Shown: positions 36,603 through 45,660 of the stretch, piece after piece | Layout: each line of letters starts with the position of its first letter | How positions within the stretch are numbered: position 1 is the stretch's first letter | NCBI GenBank assembly: GCA_026390575.1 | Contig: JAPLFR010000002.1 | Coordinates: 124,001 to 188,000, forward strand | Direction of reading: 5' to 3' | DNA length: 64,000 nt | Source: Ignavibacteriales bacterium | Lineage (GTDB): Bacteria; Bacteroidota; Ignavibacteria; UBA10030 | Made by a program: the position numbers and the translations under genes | The notes under the pieces: model-generated | Told to the model about the DNA's origin: nothing | The model's database searches: none | What the model saw: only the letters and a program-made list of their open reading frames with translations

Positions 36603-37256
36603 TCACCATACTTCTCTTCGTGTCATGCTGACATGCATAACAGGCGGCGTTTCTATTCTGGCACGTGCGTATATCCTTTCGATCATGTGCACTGCAACAA
36701 GGATATTATTACTGCCTTTGATCTGTAAGAGTTCTGCTACTCTTATCTTTCCCTCTAGCCTGAACGTCAATTGCACGGAGGATCGAGATTGGAATATTAA
36801 TACATCTTTAACATATCTTGGCATTTTAATAATTTTGATACCGGTTAAATCGACTATTGCATTCACGATTGTGACGGACAGCCACGTATCATTTCCTTCA
36901 CTTTTTAACCAACTTTCGAAATGGGGCAGATTTTTGCTGCATTGAATTTGAATTAAATAGCCGTTGGATTTCTCTTCATAATTCAATCCGGTTATATCAA
37001 ATATCGGCAACGGGATTTGGCTGCCGGCATATTTTACTTTATTGGAAGAGTTACAGGAAATATCGATGCTTTTTCTTGGGAACAGAAAATGACGATCATC
37101 ATCCATCCTATAAACAAGCGATGCTTCCGAAATAGCACCCACACGGATCGGTTCAACTATATTCCGACCAAGTTCAAATTTACGCTCTTGAGCAATGGAC
37201 ACATATATAGCAAGAGACAGATAAAGTGTAGTAACCGTAGAATAAAAATATTTCAT
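36603..37256 (-). CDS. Exported AMIN-like protein
   Basis: 217 residues with a signal peptide (about 1-22, ending SIAQ). The C-terminal 110 residues resemble an AMIN domain by alternating strands (GYLIQIQCSKNL, DTWLSVTIVNAIVDLTGI, VQLTFRLEGKI, NILVAVHMIE). AMIN domains target periplasmic proteins to peptidoglycan or secretin complexes. The resemblance is weak and no downstream enzyme domain is present. Confidence 0.5.
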   Translation of the reverse strand: MKYFYSTVTTLYLSLAIYVSIAQERKFELGRNIVEPIRVGAISEASLVYRMDDDRHFLFPRKSIDISCNSSNKVKYAGSQIPLPIFDITGLNYEEKSNGYLIQIQCSKNLPHFESWLKSEGNDTWLSVTIVNAIVDLTGIKIIKMPRYVKDVLIFQSRSSVQLTFRLEGKIRVAELLQIKGSNNILVAVHMIERIYARARIETPPVMHVSMTRREVW

Positions 37257-37418
37257 ATATATTTCTTCCTTGAGGAGGGGCCGTCTGGATTTTAGTCGTT
37301 TGACGTAAACCCTTTCCCATGGTCAAGCTATTCTTTATCATCCTATCGCAGTGCGCGGGACAACAGCGCCAACGGTTCGGCTGGACCCACCCGTTAAACA
37401 TGGAGCTTAATCTCGGAA

Positions 37419-37450
37419 TCGAAGAAAAGCTTTTCTTAGTTTTTCTTCGA
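37419..37450 (-). terminator. Hairpin overlapping the DUF3185 stop codon
   Basis: TCGAAGAAAA/TTTTTCTTCGA stem with an 11-base loop spans the stop codon at 37436. It is a plausible end to the lmo0937-DUF3185 transcript, though no T run follows. Confidence 0.45.
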
Positions 37451-37642
37451 CAGGTGCCAGAGACCCACAGACCCAAGAGCGATCCCGACGACGCCTCCAA
37501 CGAGCATCCAAGTTGCCTTGTCGGTTGCCGAACCGGTGAAGAAACGAGAAACGTCAGAGCTGAATGAATCCGATTCATGAATGCCGAGAATAAGAAACAG
37601 GATACCACAGGCAAGAAGTGCGAGCGAGACTGCTTTGTTCAT
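37436..37642 (-). CDS. DUF3185 small membrane protein
   Basis: 68 residues with two membrane helices (LALLACGILFLILGI at 7-21 and MLVGGVVGIALGSVGLWHL at 46-64) joined by a polar loop with DSFSSDVSRFFTGSATDK, the DUF3185 layout. The gene is 42 bases downstream of an lmo0937-type gene and shares its promoter module. Often found with envelope-stress genes; molecular role unknown. Confidence 0.82.
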   Translation of the reverse strand: MNKAVSLALLACGILFLILGIHESDSFSSDVSRFFTGSATDKATWMLVGGVVGIALGSVGLWHLSKKN

Positions 37643-37684
37643 AAATAATCCTTTTGATTTTCCATACCTGAATCCATGGAATGG

Positions 37685-37834
37685 TCACAGAGGTTTTCGT
37701 CCTCTAATAACGTTGACCAAGATGACCACGATAGCGATTACCAAGAGAACGTGAATAAAACCGCCCATGGTGGTGGAGGTGATGAGTCCCAGCAACCACA
37801 AGATGATTAGAATAACAGCAATAGTTAATAACAT
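37685..37834 (-). CDS. Lmo0937-family small membrane protein
   Basis: 49 residues, almost entirely two hydrophobic helices: MLLTIAVILIILWLLGLIT and FIHVLLVIAIVVILVNVI around TTMGG, ending RGRKPL. This is the standard form of the lmo0937/YqaE-like stress-linked family. A good ribosome site, AAAGGAT, precedes the ATG by 8 bases, and the shared promoter module is 80 bases further upstream. Too short for most gene finders. Confidence 0.85.
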   Translation of the reverse strand: MLLTIAVILIILWLLGLITSTTMGGFIHVLLVIAIVVILVNVIRGRKPL

Positions 37835-37913
37835 AGACAGTATCCTTTCTTTTATAAAAATGAATCCGTCAAGAGTGGAGAGGATGTCAGTACCCTCTTC
37901 TGAAATTCACAGG

Positions 37914-37979
37914 TAGCATACAGATATTTTTTTGAAACAGTAATCGCTCGAAAGGATGAAAGAGTAGTTAATTCTTTTT
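37914..37979 (-). promoter_or_regulatory. Shared stress promoter module, copy 8
   Basis: Operator 37950-37979 (GAATTAACTAC ... CATCCTTT), intermediate GATT, GTATGC at 37916-37921, 30 bases away. It drives the lmo0937-type and DUF3185 genes. Confidence 0.8.
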
Positions 37980-38082
37980 AGACAGAACCTGTCCTTTGTT
38001 GAGGATAGAAGTATCCCCATAGATACTTTCATAGTAATGATGGCTAAGAAAAAAATCAGGCGTTGAATATTCCATTTTTCCA

Positions 38083-38526
38083 CTAACGCACAATCTCTAC
38101 TGAACATGTTGCATGGAGCGACACAGCTTGAGATACCGAACCCAGTAAAAAGCCTGAAACAGCTCCATGACCATGTGAGCCGACAACGATCAAATTGGCA
38201 CCAAATTTTTTGGCTGCTTCCAGTATAACACTCTTTGGAGAACCTTCGATAGCAGCGGTTGATATTGACAGTTTAGGTCTTTTTTTATGAACAAGAGCGG
38301 CTGCATCTTCAACTGCTTTTTTTGCCGATCGCTGCGAATAATCATCCACTATAGCATGATATTCAGACAATGGACCCATTATTGGATCAGTATTCATCAT
38401 ATACAAAGAGCTATCATAAGCAGAAATAATTCGTACTTTGGTATTGGGAGCAAAGGTTCTTCCTGCAAATTCCGTAATCATTTTTTTGCTATGCGCAGAG
38501 CCATCTGTAGCTAATAGTATTTTCAT
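38083..38526 (-). CDS. Universal stress protein UspA family
   Basis: 147 residues, single Usp domain: ILLATDGSAHSKKMI at the N-terminus, and the ATP-binding motif GSHGHGAVSGFLLGSVSQAV (G-2x-G-9x-G-S type) at about 115-135. Cytoplasmic; binds ATP and is induced by growth arrest or stress in most bacteria. It has its own promoter module 73 bases upstream of the start. Confidence 0.94.
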   Translation of the reverse strand: MKILLATDGSAHSKKMITEFAGRTFAPNTKVRIISAYDSSLYMMNTDPIMGPLSEYHAIVDDYSQRSAKKAVEDAAALVHKKRPKLSISTAAIEGSPKSVILEAAKKFGANLIVVGSHGHGAVSGFLLGSVSQAVSLHATCSVEIVR

Positions 38527-38563
38527 ATGTTTCCTTTTTCTATGTTATTATTAATTACAGAAC

Positions 38564-38627
38564 AAATGTAGACGTTGAAAAAAAAGAATTCAATCGAGCA
38601 AAGGGATGAAAAAGTAATTAATCCTTT
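38564..38627 (-). promoter_or_regulatory. Shared stress promoter module, copy 9
   Basis: Operator 38599-38627 (GGATTAATTAC ... CATCCCTTT), intermediate GATT, CTACAT at 38566-38571, 29 bases away. It lies upstream of the universal stress protein gene. Confidence 0.75.
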
Positions 38628-38786
38628 ATAGTGGAAACATACCGACAGAATGAATATCTTTCAGCTGTCTGTTCACCTCGGTGAAATCATACCCTTTTTA
38701 TAGCCTGAACAAATTTGCATCTAGCCCTTTTTGTTCGCAGCCGTGTCCAAGCTTTATGAAGCACATCATGCGTGCCTCTCTATGAG

Positions 38787-39398
38787 TTACTGTTCTATTT
38801 CTTTATCAACTTGCCCCGGGATTAAATCAAACACAAGCGGGATAAAAAATAGTAATACAGCGTATTTCGGTACGAGGAAGGAAACTGGAATAGCGAGCAA
38901 ATAAAAAAATGTCGGCAATAAAATCCTTGTCCGTACACTATTGAACACTACTGATGTCACATGCGGCTTAAGAAATTTTTTCTTCCGCGAATAATAGAGC
39001 ATAAGCAGATGACACAGACTTGCACTTAAAAGGTTGATACTGTAAAATATAATGCTCACTTTATCGTCGGTATAATTGTTGAGCAAACTTGCAGAAAAAG
39101 GGATAACTGAAATAATCATTAAAAGCAGGATGTTGATCCAAAGAAGTATCCTGTCTGTTTTAGCGGTAAAGTGATGCTGAATATGAGTCCCTACCCAATA
39201 TGTCCCGAGAATGAGAAAACTTAACAGGTAGATCATCAATGGGATGAATATTCTCGCGAAGAATATCTTGGTTTCGTTGGAAGAATCGAGTCCAACGGGG
39301 ACTTTAATTCCTAAAATCAAAATGGTCATAGCAATGGCGTAGACGCCATCGGTTAAATTTTCTATTCGAAAAGTATTAAATCCGTTTGAGGTTGCCAT
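38787..39398 (-). CDS. TMEM175-family potassium channel-like protein
   Basis: 203 residues with six hydrophobic segments. The first carries NLTDGVYAIAMTILILGIKVP, the bacterial TMEM175 (DUF1211) signature of the form F-S-D-G-x-x-A-I-A-x-T. Bacterial members form tetrameric potassium-permeable channels. No promoter module is found upstream, and it is separated from the usp gene by 260 bases. Confidence 0.88.
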   Translation of the reverse strand: MATSNGFNTFRIENLTDGVYAIAMTILILGIKVPVGLDSSNETKIFFARIFIPLMIYLLSFLILGTYWVGTHIQHHFTAKTDRILLWINILLLMIISVIPFSASLLNNYTDDKVSIIFYSINLLSASLCHLLMLYYSRKKKFLKPHVTSVVFNSVRTRILLPTFFYLLAIPVSFLVPKYAVLLFFIPLVFDLIPGQVDKEIEQ

Positions 39399-39469
39399 CG
39401 TAAAATTATTTCCTTATGAAATATTAATTACTTTCGCCATGATTTTTATGAACGTCAAGCGTACCGCTG

Positions 39470-41155
39470 TTATGCGTTCGTGAGCGGCGGCCGTGCATTT
39501 GCCGTAGCGACGCGCCTGCCCCAGGAAATCAGTTGCCGGGTACAGTCATCTCGGTCGATCGCGCATTCGATCAAGGTAGGACCTTCAATATTCTGTTTGG
39601 CCTGCTGGATAGCTGCAGCAAGTTCATCCGCCGTGCCGGCGTGCAGGCCCTTTCCGGATCCATTGTCCGCATTAAAAACATCGATCAGACCGGCATAGTC
39701 CCAGTTCTTGATGTTGTTATACGGACCATCATGAATTTCTACTTCGATAGTGTAACCCCGGTTGTTTATCAGGAAAATAATGACCGGCAGCTTATGGAGA
39801 ATCATCTGCGCTACTTCTTGTGCAGTCATCTGAAACGAACCATCGCCGATCATAACAATTATATTGCGTTGCGGTGCTGCCAGGGCGTAACCAAATGAAG
39901 CCGGTACCGACCAGCCGATGTGTCCCCATTGCATTTCAATCTCGAAGTTGGCGCCACGGGGTAATTTCATATACATACCATTAAACCAAGAATCTCCCGT
40001 ATCAACGAACAGCGTCGACTCTGTCGTAAGCATCGCCTGTACTTGCACAAAGATCTCGTGACGAGTCAGTTTACCTTGTGCCGACACAACCGCCTGAGGT
40101 GCGTTGAGGGCTTGGAAACGTGCGTATTGAACCATGGTAGCCGGATTTTTCTGTACCTTGTCGGCAAGTGCGGAAAGGAAGTCTGCCATCCGGATGTTAC
40201 TGAAGTCGTGACCGGGAAGAATAATCCTGTCAATGCGCGCTTCGATCATGTTTTTAGCGGCAGGCATTGATGTCCAGCCAACAGTGCTGTAGTCAGTAAA
40301 CACTGCACCCGCACACAGCAATCCGTCTGTCCAATCAAGAAGTTCGTTACATCCATGGGTGCTTACTTCACCGAGTGCGATGCCCGCGAACTGCGGATGG
40401 TCTTCCGGAAAAAATCCTTTGGCCGATGGCATCACTGCCACTGCGCTGCCGAGTGCTTCAGCGAGTTTAAGAAACGACGCTTGTGCGCCTGCGGTACGAA
40501 GCTTTGGTCCTGCAAGCAACATGGGTTTGGAACGAGATGCAAGGAACGCAACAGTAGCTTCCACAGCCGATTGCAGAGTGTCCGGGTCGCTTGGAACAGC
40601 CTGCGTCAGGGAACTAATAGGTCCTGGCGATGCACAAGCGGAACCAGCCAGATTACAAGGAATCTCGATATACGCAGGCTTGTGTTCACGCAGCGCAGTT
40701 CGAATAGCATGGTCAATCAGAAAGGGTGCATCATCAGCCGATGTAACTGCGACGGCAGCACAGGTGAGGTGTTCGGCAATCTTACGTTGATACGAAAAAT
40801 CGTGTGCACCCAACGTGTGATGCAGCAAGTGCTGAGCACCTGCGTCATTGGTGTTAGGTCCGCCCGAAATAAGAATCACAGGTAAATTTTCTGCGTAGGC
40901 ACCGCCAATTCCGTTCAGTGCGGAGAGCGCCCCCACACTGAAGGTGACGACACAGGCTGCCGCACCATGAGCGCGTGCATAACCTTCGGCAGCAAATGAT
41001 GCGTTGAGTTCGTTAGCGCAGCCGATTTGCAGCATATCTGAATTGGAGAGCAGTTGATCGAGCAGAGCTAGATTGTAATCGCCTGGCACCACGAAATGGT
41101 GCTTCAAGCCAATTTGCGTTAACCTTGCGGCAAGGTAACTTCCGACAGTATGCAA
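39470..41155 (-). CDS. pdc: Pyruvate decarboxylase-type thiamine diphosphate enzyme
   Basis: 561 residues. It begins HTVGSYLAARLTQIGLKHHF, very like the Zymomonas enzyme, with catalytic Glu49, the His112-His113 pair in LLHHTLGAHDF, and the cofactor motif GDGSFQM ... INNRGYTIE near 430-460. It converts pyruvate to acetaldehyde. Bacterial pyruvate decarboxylases are rare; an indolepyruvate or branched 2-keto acid decarboxylase is the alternative, but the His-His pair and N-terminus favour pyruvate. A Zn alcohol dehydrogenase gene lies 18 bases upstream, suggesting an acetaldehyde-to-ethanol route. Confidence 0.87.
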   Translation of the reverse strand: MHTVGSYLAARLTQIGLKHHFVVPGDYNLALLDQLLSNSDMLQIGCANELNASFAAEGYARAHGAAACVVTFSVGALSALNGIGGAYAENLPVILISGGPNTNDAGAQHLLHHTLGAHDFSYQRKIAEHLTCAAVAVTSADDAPFLIDHAIRTALREHKPAYIEIPCNLAGSACASPGPISSLTQAVPSDPDTLQSAVEATVAFLASRSKPMLLAGPKLRTAGAQASFLKLAEALGSAVAVMPSAKGFFPEDHPQFAGIALGEVSTHGCNELLDWTDGLLCAGAVFTDYSTVGWTSMPAAKNMIEARIDRIILPGHDFSNIRMADFLSALADKVQKNPATMVQYARFQALNAPQAVVSAQGKLTRHEIFVQVQAMLTTESTLFVDTGDSWFNGMYMKLPRGANFEIEMQWGHIGWSVPASFGYALAAPQRNIIVMIGDGSFQMTAQEVAQMILHKLPVIIFLINNRGYTIEVEIHDGPYNNIKNWDYAGLIDVFNADNGSGKGLHAGTADELAAAIQQAKQNIEGPTLIECAIDRDDCTRQLISWGRRVATANARPPLTNA

Positions 41156-41173
41156 TTGAATGTCCCTTTTTAA

Positions 41174-42256
41174 TTAATTGACTGCCCCTGTTGAGCTTGG
41201 ACTATCGTGATTCTCATTTGTCACGATTACCTTCAACGCCCGTTCTTTTGCGGCATTTCCAAATATGTCATACGCCTTCATGATCTCGAGGAACGGAAAG
41301 CGATGAGTGATTAGTCGGTTCGGTTGGAGTTTCCCCGAGACAACAGTTTTAAGAAGCATTGGTGTCGTGACGGTATCGCCAAGGCGGGTCGTGATGGTGA
41401 CATTATGCGACCAGAGTCTCTCTAAGTGCAGTTCGACACTTTTTCCATGTACTCCGATATTAGCAATATGTCCGCCAACGGCGACTATTGATTGGCAGAT
41501 ATCGAATGTTGAAGGAGTGCCAACAGCCTCTATGGCCACATCAACACCCCTGTTGTTTGTCAGCATCATCACCTTCTCAACACTTTTTCCATCGCTGCTG
41601 TTGATCACCTTCGTTGCACCAAATTTCTTCGAGGCGTCAAGTCGGTTTTCATCCAGATCGATCATTATAATTTCGGCAGGCGAATAAAACTGGGCAGTCA
41701 GGAGCGCCGCCATTCCGATCGGACCTGCACCGACAATCGCTACGCTGTCCCCCGGTTTCACCTGACCGTTCAGGATGCCGCACTCAAAGCCAGTGGGTAG
41801 TATGTCACTTAACATAACCATAGCTTCCTCGTCGGCACCCGTTGGGATGTGGTGCAAACTAGTATCCGCATAAGGAATTCTCACATACTCAGCGTGCGTC
41901 CCATCGATTGTATTTCCGAGAATCCATCCGCCTTTTTCACAGTGGGAGTACATCGCCTTCTTGCAGTAATAGCACTTCCCGCAGGAGGTAATGAACGATA
42001 TCACTACTTTATCGCCCGGGCGAAAACTCGAAACACTCGCCCCAACTTCTTGAATAACTCCAACTCCTTCGTGTCCCAACGTACGCCCAATGGTTACAGT
42101 CGGTACATTTCCTTTCATAATATGGAGATCTGTCCCACAAATAGTCGTGTGAATGATTTTAATTAAAGCATCTGTTGACTCTTTTACAGAAGGCATCGGT
42201 TTTTCTTCAAGGGCCCGCTTACCAGGGCCATGATACACTAACGCTTTCATACTCAT
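41174..42256 (-). CDS. Zinc-dependent alcohol dehydrogenase
   Basis: 360 residues from the ATG at 42256, preceded by an AAAGAAAG purine run (the frame extends to 42283). It has the catalytic-zinc block TTICGTDLHIMKG, GHEGVGVIQEVG, the structural-zinc cysteines SCGKCYYCKKAMYSHC, and the NAD-binding VGAGPIGMAALLTA. It has the form of secondary-alcohol and threonine-type dehydrogenases such as Adh of Thermoanaerobacter. Next to pdc, acetaldehyde reduction is likely. Product name is by family and context. Confidence 0.9.
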   Translation of the reverse strand: MSMKALVYHGPGKRALEEKPMPSVKESTDALIKIIHTTICGTDLHIMKGNVPTVTIGRTLGHEGVGVIQEVGASVSSFRPGDKVVISFITSCGKCYYCKKAMYSHCEKGGWILGNTIDGTHAEYVRIPYADTSLHHIPTGADEEAMVMLSDILPTGFECGILNGQVKPGDSVAIVGAGPIGMAALLTAQFYSPAEIIMIDLDENRLDASKKFGATKVINSSDGKSVEKVMMLTNNRGVDVAIEAVGTPSTFDICQSIVAVGGHIANIGVHGKSVELHLERLWSHNVTITTRLGDTVTTPMLLKTVVSGKLQPNRLITHRFPFLEIMKAYDIFGNAAKERALKVIVTNENHDSPSSTGAVN

Positions 42257-42372
42257 TATTTCTTTCTTTATGTGGTGCACCATTGTGATTTCAATTGTAA
42301 TTGATATGCACTCGCATTCAACAGATGACGATTATTCATGTTACCATTGTTGAGTAGTCGTTAAGCAGAGTT

Positions 42373-42675
42373 CTACTTCGACTTCTTGATTATTTTATTA
42401 ACTTCCTCCGCCCCTTCTCCATATAACTTCTCTTCATTTGGAGCCAGCTCGCGGAGGAGTCGGAGGAACTCTCCGGCATGAATAAGTTCTTCATTGCCGA
42501 TATCCTTCAGGACCGCGATGGCGATTTTATTGTCCGTTGACTCGGCAAGCTGCGTGTATAATTGAATCGCTTCGTACTCCGCAGCAACCATGAACCGGAT
42601 TGCCCGGATGAGTTCCGTATCTGTAAGTTTCCTATTATTCGCTAATCCAGAAAAAGACGATCCAAACTCTGCCAT
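42373..42675 (-). CDS. Ferritin-like diiron protein (encapsulin-cargo type)
   Basis: 100 residues: MAEFGSSFSGLANNRKLTD leader and a two-helix ferritin-like unit with iron ligands in EYEAIQLYTQLAE and EELIHAGEFLRLL (E...E-x-x-H pattern). It resembles stand-alone and encapsulin-associated ferritin-like proteins that assemble as dimers to make the diiron site. No encapsulin shell gene is in the window. It sits between an alpha/beta hydrolase and the alcohol dehydrogenase. Confidence 0.78.
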   Translation of the reverse strand: MAEFGSSFSGLANNRKLTDTELIRAIRFMVAAEYEAIQLYTQLAESTDNKIAIAVLKDIGNEELIHAGEFLRLLRELAPNEEKLYGEGAEEVNKIIKKSK

Positions 42676-42779
42676 GACTATTCTCCTTTTTTTAGTGTTT
42701 TTTCGATTTTACATTCAATATTAAAACCAACAAGCGTGCAGCAACAACGCTGACAACAATGTCCAATAGAGCAACGAGA

Positions 42780-43601
42780 CTAAGCTTTGAGAAAATCCAG
42801 CAGGTCAATGTTGAGCTGGTCCTTGTGTGTGTCTGCTAAACCATGGGGACCACCTGGATAAATCTTCAGTGTCGCGTTCTTGATGAGCTTCGATGAAAGT
42901 ATGGCCGAGGCCGCAATCGGTACAATCTGGTCGTCATCGCCGTGGATGATCAAAGTCGGTATATCAAATTTCTTTAGATCTTCGGTGAAATCCGTCTCGG
43001 AAAATGCTTTGATGCAATCTAGTTCGTTCTTGAGACCACCCTGCATCCCCTGCAACCAGAACGCATTCCGCATTCCCTCCGTAACCTTGTGGTCCTTGCG
43101 ATTGGCACCATAGAACGGTATAGTTAAGTTTTTGAAGAACTGCGAGCGGTCGGCAGCGACACCAGCGCGGATTTTGTCAAACGCGTCAATCGGCAGTCCG
43201 CCGGGATTGGTCTTCGTCTTCAGCATCAGTGGTGTCACTGAACCCATGAGAATAACTTTTGCGATGCGGGATGTTCCATGACGGCCAATATAACGGGCGA
43301 CCTCACCGCCTCCCGTGGAATGGCCAATCATCGTAACGCCTTTCAGATCGAGCGCTTCTAATAATTCCGCCAGGTCCTCAGCATAGGTATCCATCTCGTT
43401 GCCGATCCACGGCTGGCTTGATCGGCCATGGCCACGACGGTCATGCGCAATGCAGCGATAGCCATGGGACGATAGAAAGACCATCTGGTACTCCCAAGCA
43501 TCAGCATTCAGCGGCCAGCCATGGCTGAAGACAACGGCTTGACCCGAGCCCCAATCTTTGTAGTAAATTTGCGTATTGTCTTTGGTGATTATCGTACTCA
43601 T
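42780..43601 (-). CDS. Alpha/beta hydrolase (non-heme haloperoxidase-like)
   Basis: 273 residues from the ATG at 43601. Nucleophile elbow GHSTGGG (Ser near 96), the acid residue in [11 protein letters not shown] and His in [11 protein letters not shown] complete the triad. The oxyanion segment [12 protein letters not shown] is typical of cofactor-free chloroperoxidase/perhydrolase relatives, often esterases in vivo. It is the first gene behind promoter module copy 10 and may be read through into the ferritin-like and alcohol dehydrogenase genes. Confidence 0.88.
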   Translation of the reverse strand: MSTIITKDNTQIYYKDWGSGQAVVFSHGWPLNADAWEYQMVFLSSHGYRCIAHDRRGHGRSSQPWIGNEMDTYAEDLAELLEALDLKGVTMIGHSTGGGEVARYIGRHGTSRIAKVILMGSVTPLMLKTKTNPGGLPIDAFDKIRAGVAADRSQFFKNLTIPFYGANRKDHKVTEGMRNAFWLQGMQGGLKNELDCIKAFSETDFTEDLKKFDIPTLIIHGDDDQIVPIAASAILSSKLIKNATLKIYPGGPHGLADTHKDQLNIDLLDFLKA

Positions 43602-44092
43602 TTTAGTCCATTCTTTCGTTATTACCCCGCGACGCAAGAGCGTCCGAGGCTATTATTTTTTATATTTTGATCTGTTACACTTGTGGTCTATCGGTGTCTT
43701 ACGGTAAGACACAACGAACGATTGAGTTCTCTTTTTTCCTCCATGATTCGCCAAAGCCTTCAATTATTTTTACGAAATAATTGACTCCTATGTCTGCAAG
43801 CATACCGATGATTTTGTCAAACGGAAATAGCTCGAAAGGATGATAAAGTAGTTAATTCTTTTTCGGGAGGCGGCCGCACAACGTTCTCTTTCGGAGAGGC
43901 ATTCAAGTTAGACTAGCAATTGTCAAGTTACTTTCTAAAACGTGGCAAGCAAGAAATACCCAAGAGTACCGCAGTGTTATTTTACAAAGCACTCTTTCAT
44001 TTAGTTCACAATTATCTTTTAAACATCGTAAGGACATTCCTTAGATTATTTTCGTCATTATTTGGGATTGTTAACGATGATGCCGCATACGA
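43602..44092. other. Intergenic region with promoter module
   Basis: 491 bases between the receiver-kinase gene and the hydrolase gene. It holds the promoter module at 43799-43862. I see no small gene or RNA in the remainder. Confidence 0.5.
43799..43862 (-). promoter_or_regulatory. Shared stress promoter module, copy 10
   Basis: Operator 43834-43862 (GAATTAACTAC ... CATCCTTT), CTATT at spacing 5, GTATGCTT at 43798-43805 exactly 30 bases away. It agrees with the consensus at all three blocks. Confidence 0.82.
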
Positions 44093-45244
44093 TCAAGCCA
44101 CTTCTTTTTTCTTTCCCAGCGGCAACGCAAATGAAAATGTACTTCCAATTCCTTCCTGGCTTTCAACCCAAATTACACCTCCGTGCGCTTCGACGATACT
44201 TCGACAGATGGCCAGCCCTAGTCCGGTTCCTTTTAATGTTATCTCTGAATTTCCAGATGTCTGACGGTATTTTTCAAACAGGGAAGCAATTTCTTTCGCC
44301 GGAATGCCCGGGCCGGTATCTGTGATACTGACGAGCGCCACAGGATCGGATATCCCCCGACTCACGAGATCCTGTTGAGGACCCTCGATGTACGTCGTTG
44401 TAAGTGTGATCTTGCCGCCGATCATTGTAAACTTGACAGCATTTCCCACCAAATTATCAATCACTTGTTCAAGTTTTTTAGCGTCGGCTATGATTTGTAT
44501 TGAAGATGAAACCGGTTTCATTACTAACGTTAGAGATTTTTTTGCCAACAACGGCCGCAATCGTGCTACAGCACGTTTCACCACCTCAAGCAAATCTATC
44601 TCTGTGGTGTTTAACTTGACATATTCTGCTTCAAGTTTCGAGAGATCGAGTATATCATCGATAATTGATTTCATATGATTGCTCGATTCCATCATAATCT
44701 GCAGTATTTCTTGCTGGGTATTTTTCATTACAGGATCAGTGAGGAGCATCTCCAAAAAACCTGCAATCCCGAGCAGCGGACCACGGAGATCGTGTACAAG
44801 CATGGAAAAATAATCGTTCTGTAACTGCCGCAATCGTTTTTCCGCCGTTGTGAGGCGAAGAATGGAACGGACACGCACAAGCAACTCACGAGCGTCGATT
44901 GGTTTATAAAGATACTCATTGACGCCAAGCTCAAAGCCGCGTTCCATATCCTGGGCATCGCGCATATGCCCTGTTAAAAAGATGACAGGCAGATCGTGCG
45001 TATGTTTGTGAGCACGGATAAGTGTCAGGACGGTAAATCCGTCCATCTCAGGCATGTGAATGTCCAGCAGCGTTAAATCACAGTGTTCTTGTTCCAATAC
45101 GTTGAAAGCCGCTCCTCCACTGGAAGCAGTCGTAACTCTATAACCGCTCCGCCGAAGCAATTCTGCAACTGTATCTCTATGGTCCTGTTCGTCGTCGACA
45201 ACCAGGATGTGAGTCGCCTGTTCTTGTTCTTGAACCTTTTTCAT
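44093..45244 (-). CDS. Receiver-histidine kinase hybrid
   Basis: 383 residues from the ATG at 45244 (a TTG at 45256 is an alternative). N-terminal receiver (ILVVDDEQDHRD, phospho-acceptor in LTLLDIHMPEM, Lys in YLYKPID), then HisKA with FSMLVHDLRGPLLGIAGF and HATPase_c with the DTGPGIP and GTGLGLAI boxes. It is soluble, with no membrane span. A receiver before a kinase suggests it relays a signal from another kinase. Promoter operator copy 11 precedes it, so the kinase itself may be in the regulon. Confidence 0.93.
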   Translation of the reverse strand: MKKVQEQEQATHILVVDDEQDHRDTVAELLRRSGYRVTTASSGGAAFNVLEQEHCDLTLLDIHMPEMDGFTVLTLIRAHKHTHDLPVIFLTGHMRDAQDMERGFELGVNEYLYKPIDARELLVRVRSILRLTTAEKRLRQLQNDYFSMLVHDLRGPLLGIAGFLEMLLTDPVMKNTQQEILQIMMESSNHMKSIIDDILDLSKLEAEYVKLNTTEIDLLEVVKRAVARLRPLLAKKSLTLVMKPVSSSIQIIADAKKLEQVIDNLVGNAVKFTMIGGKITLTTTYIEGPQQDLVSRGISDPVALVSITDTGPGIPAKEIASLFEKYRQTSGNSEITLKGTGLGLAICRSIVEAHGGVIWVESQEGIGSTFSFALPLGKKKEVA

Positions 45245-45256
45245 AAGATTATGCAA

Positions 45257-45660
45257 TTAATTTTAATTTATTTTATTAACCGGGTCTTAGTGTGGAGAGA
45301 AATTGTTCCTTTGCATTAAGCATGTTAACCTGCTATTGTTTTGTTTTATCGGATATAGCTCGAAAGGATGATAAAGTAGTTAATCCTTTCTGAAGGAGTA
45401 TATATGCTCTTTTCATAGAGAGTTTTAGATTAGCGTTTTCCGGGATAACTTAACGAAGAAATGCAGCAGATTAATAAAAGGTCCGGCTAACTCACGGGTC
45501 TCAAGTATCTCAATTATTTGTTAATGCTTCATCATTATCGGGATGCACGTCCTGCGTGATCGTACTGTCCATTAATAGTTATCCTATTGCACTTTTACCC
45601 GAGCGGAGCGAACCAGAAATTTCAGCGAAGTCAATCGTGATTTGTGTGTGATTATCGTGT
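45257..45660. other. Intergenic region with operator copy 11
   Basis: 404 bases. Apart from the operator at 45362-45390 it contains a partial TCGGGAT word near 45540 but no supported gene or RNA. Confidence 0.5.
45362..45390 (-). promoter_or_regulatory. Shared stress promoter operator, copy 11 (no clear second block)
   Basis: GGATTAACTAC ... CATCCTTT with CTATA at the intermediate position. At the usual 30-base distance the sequence is GCAGGT rather than GTATNNT; a TTAACAT lies four bases further on. It is 118 bases upstream of the receiver-kinase start. Confidence 0.7.

Noticed and set aside
37180-37614. 144-codon minus-strand frame
   Set aside because: It overlaps both the AMIN-like and DUF3185 genes out of frame; the DUF3185 frame has the family features.
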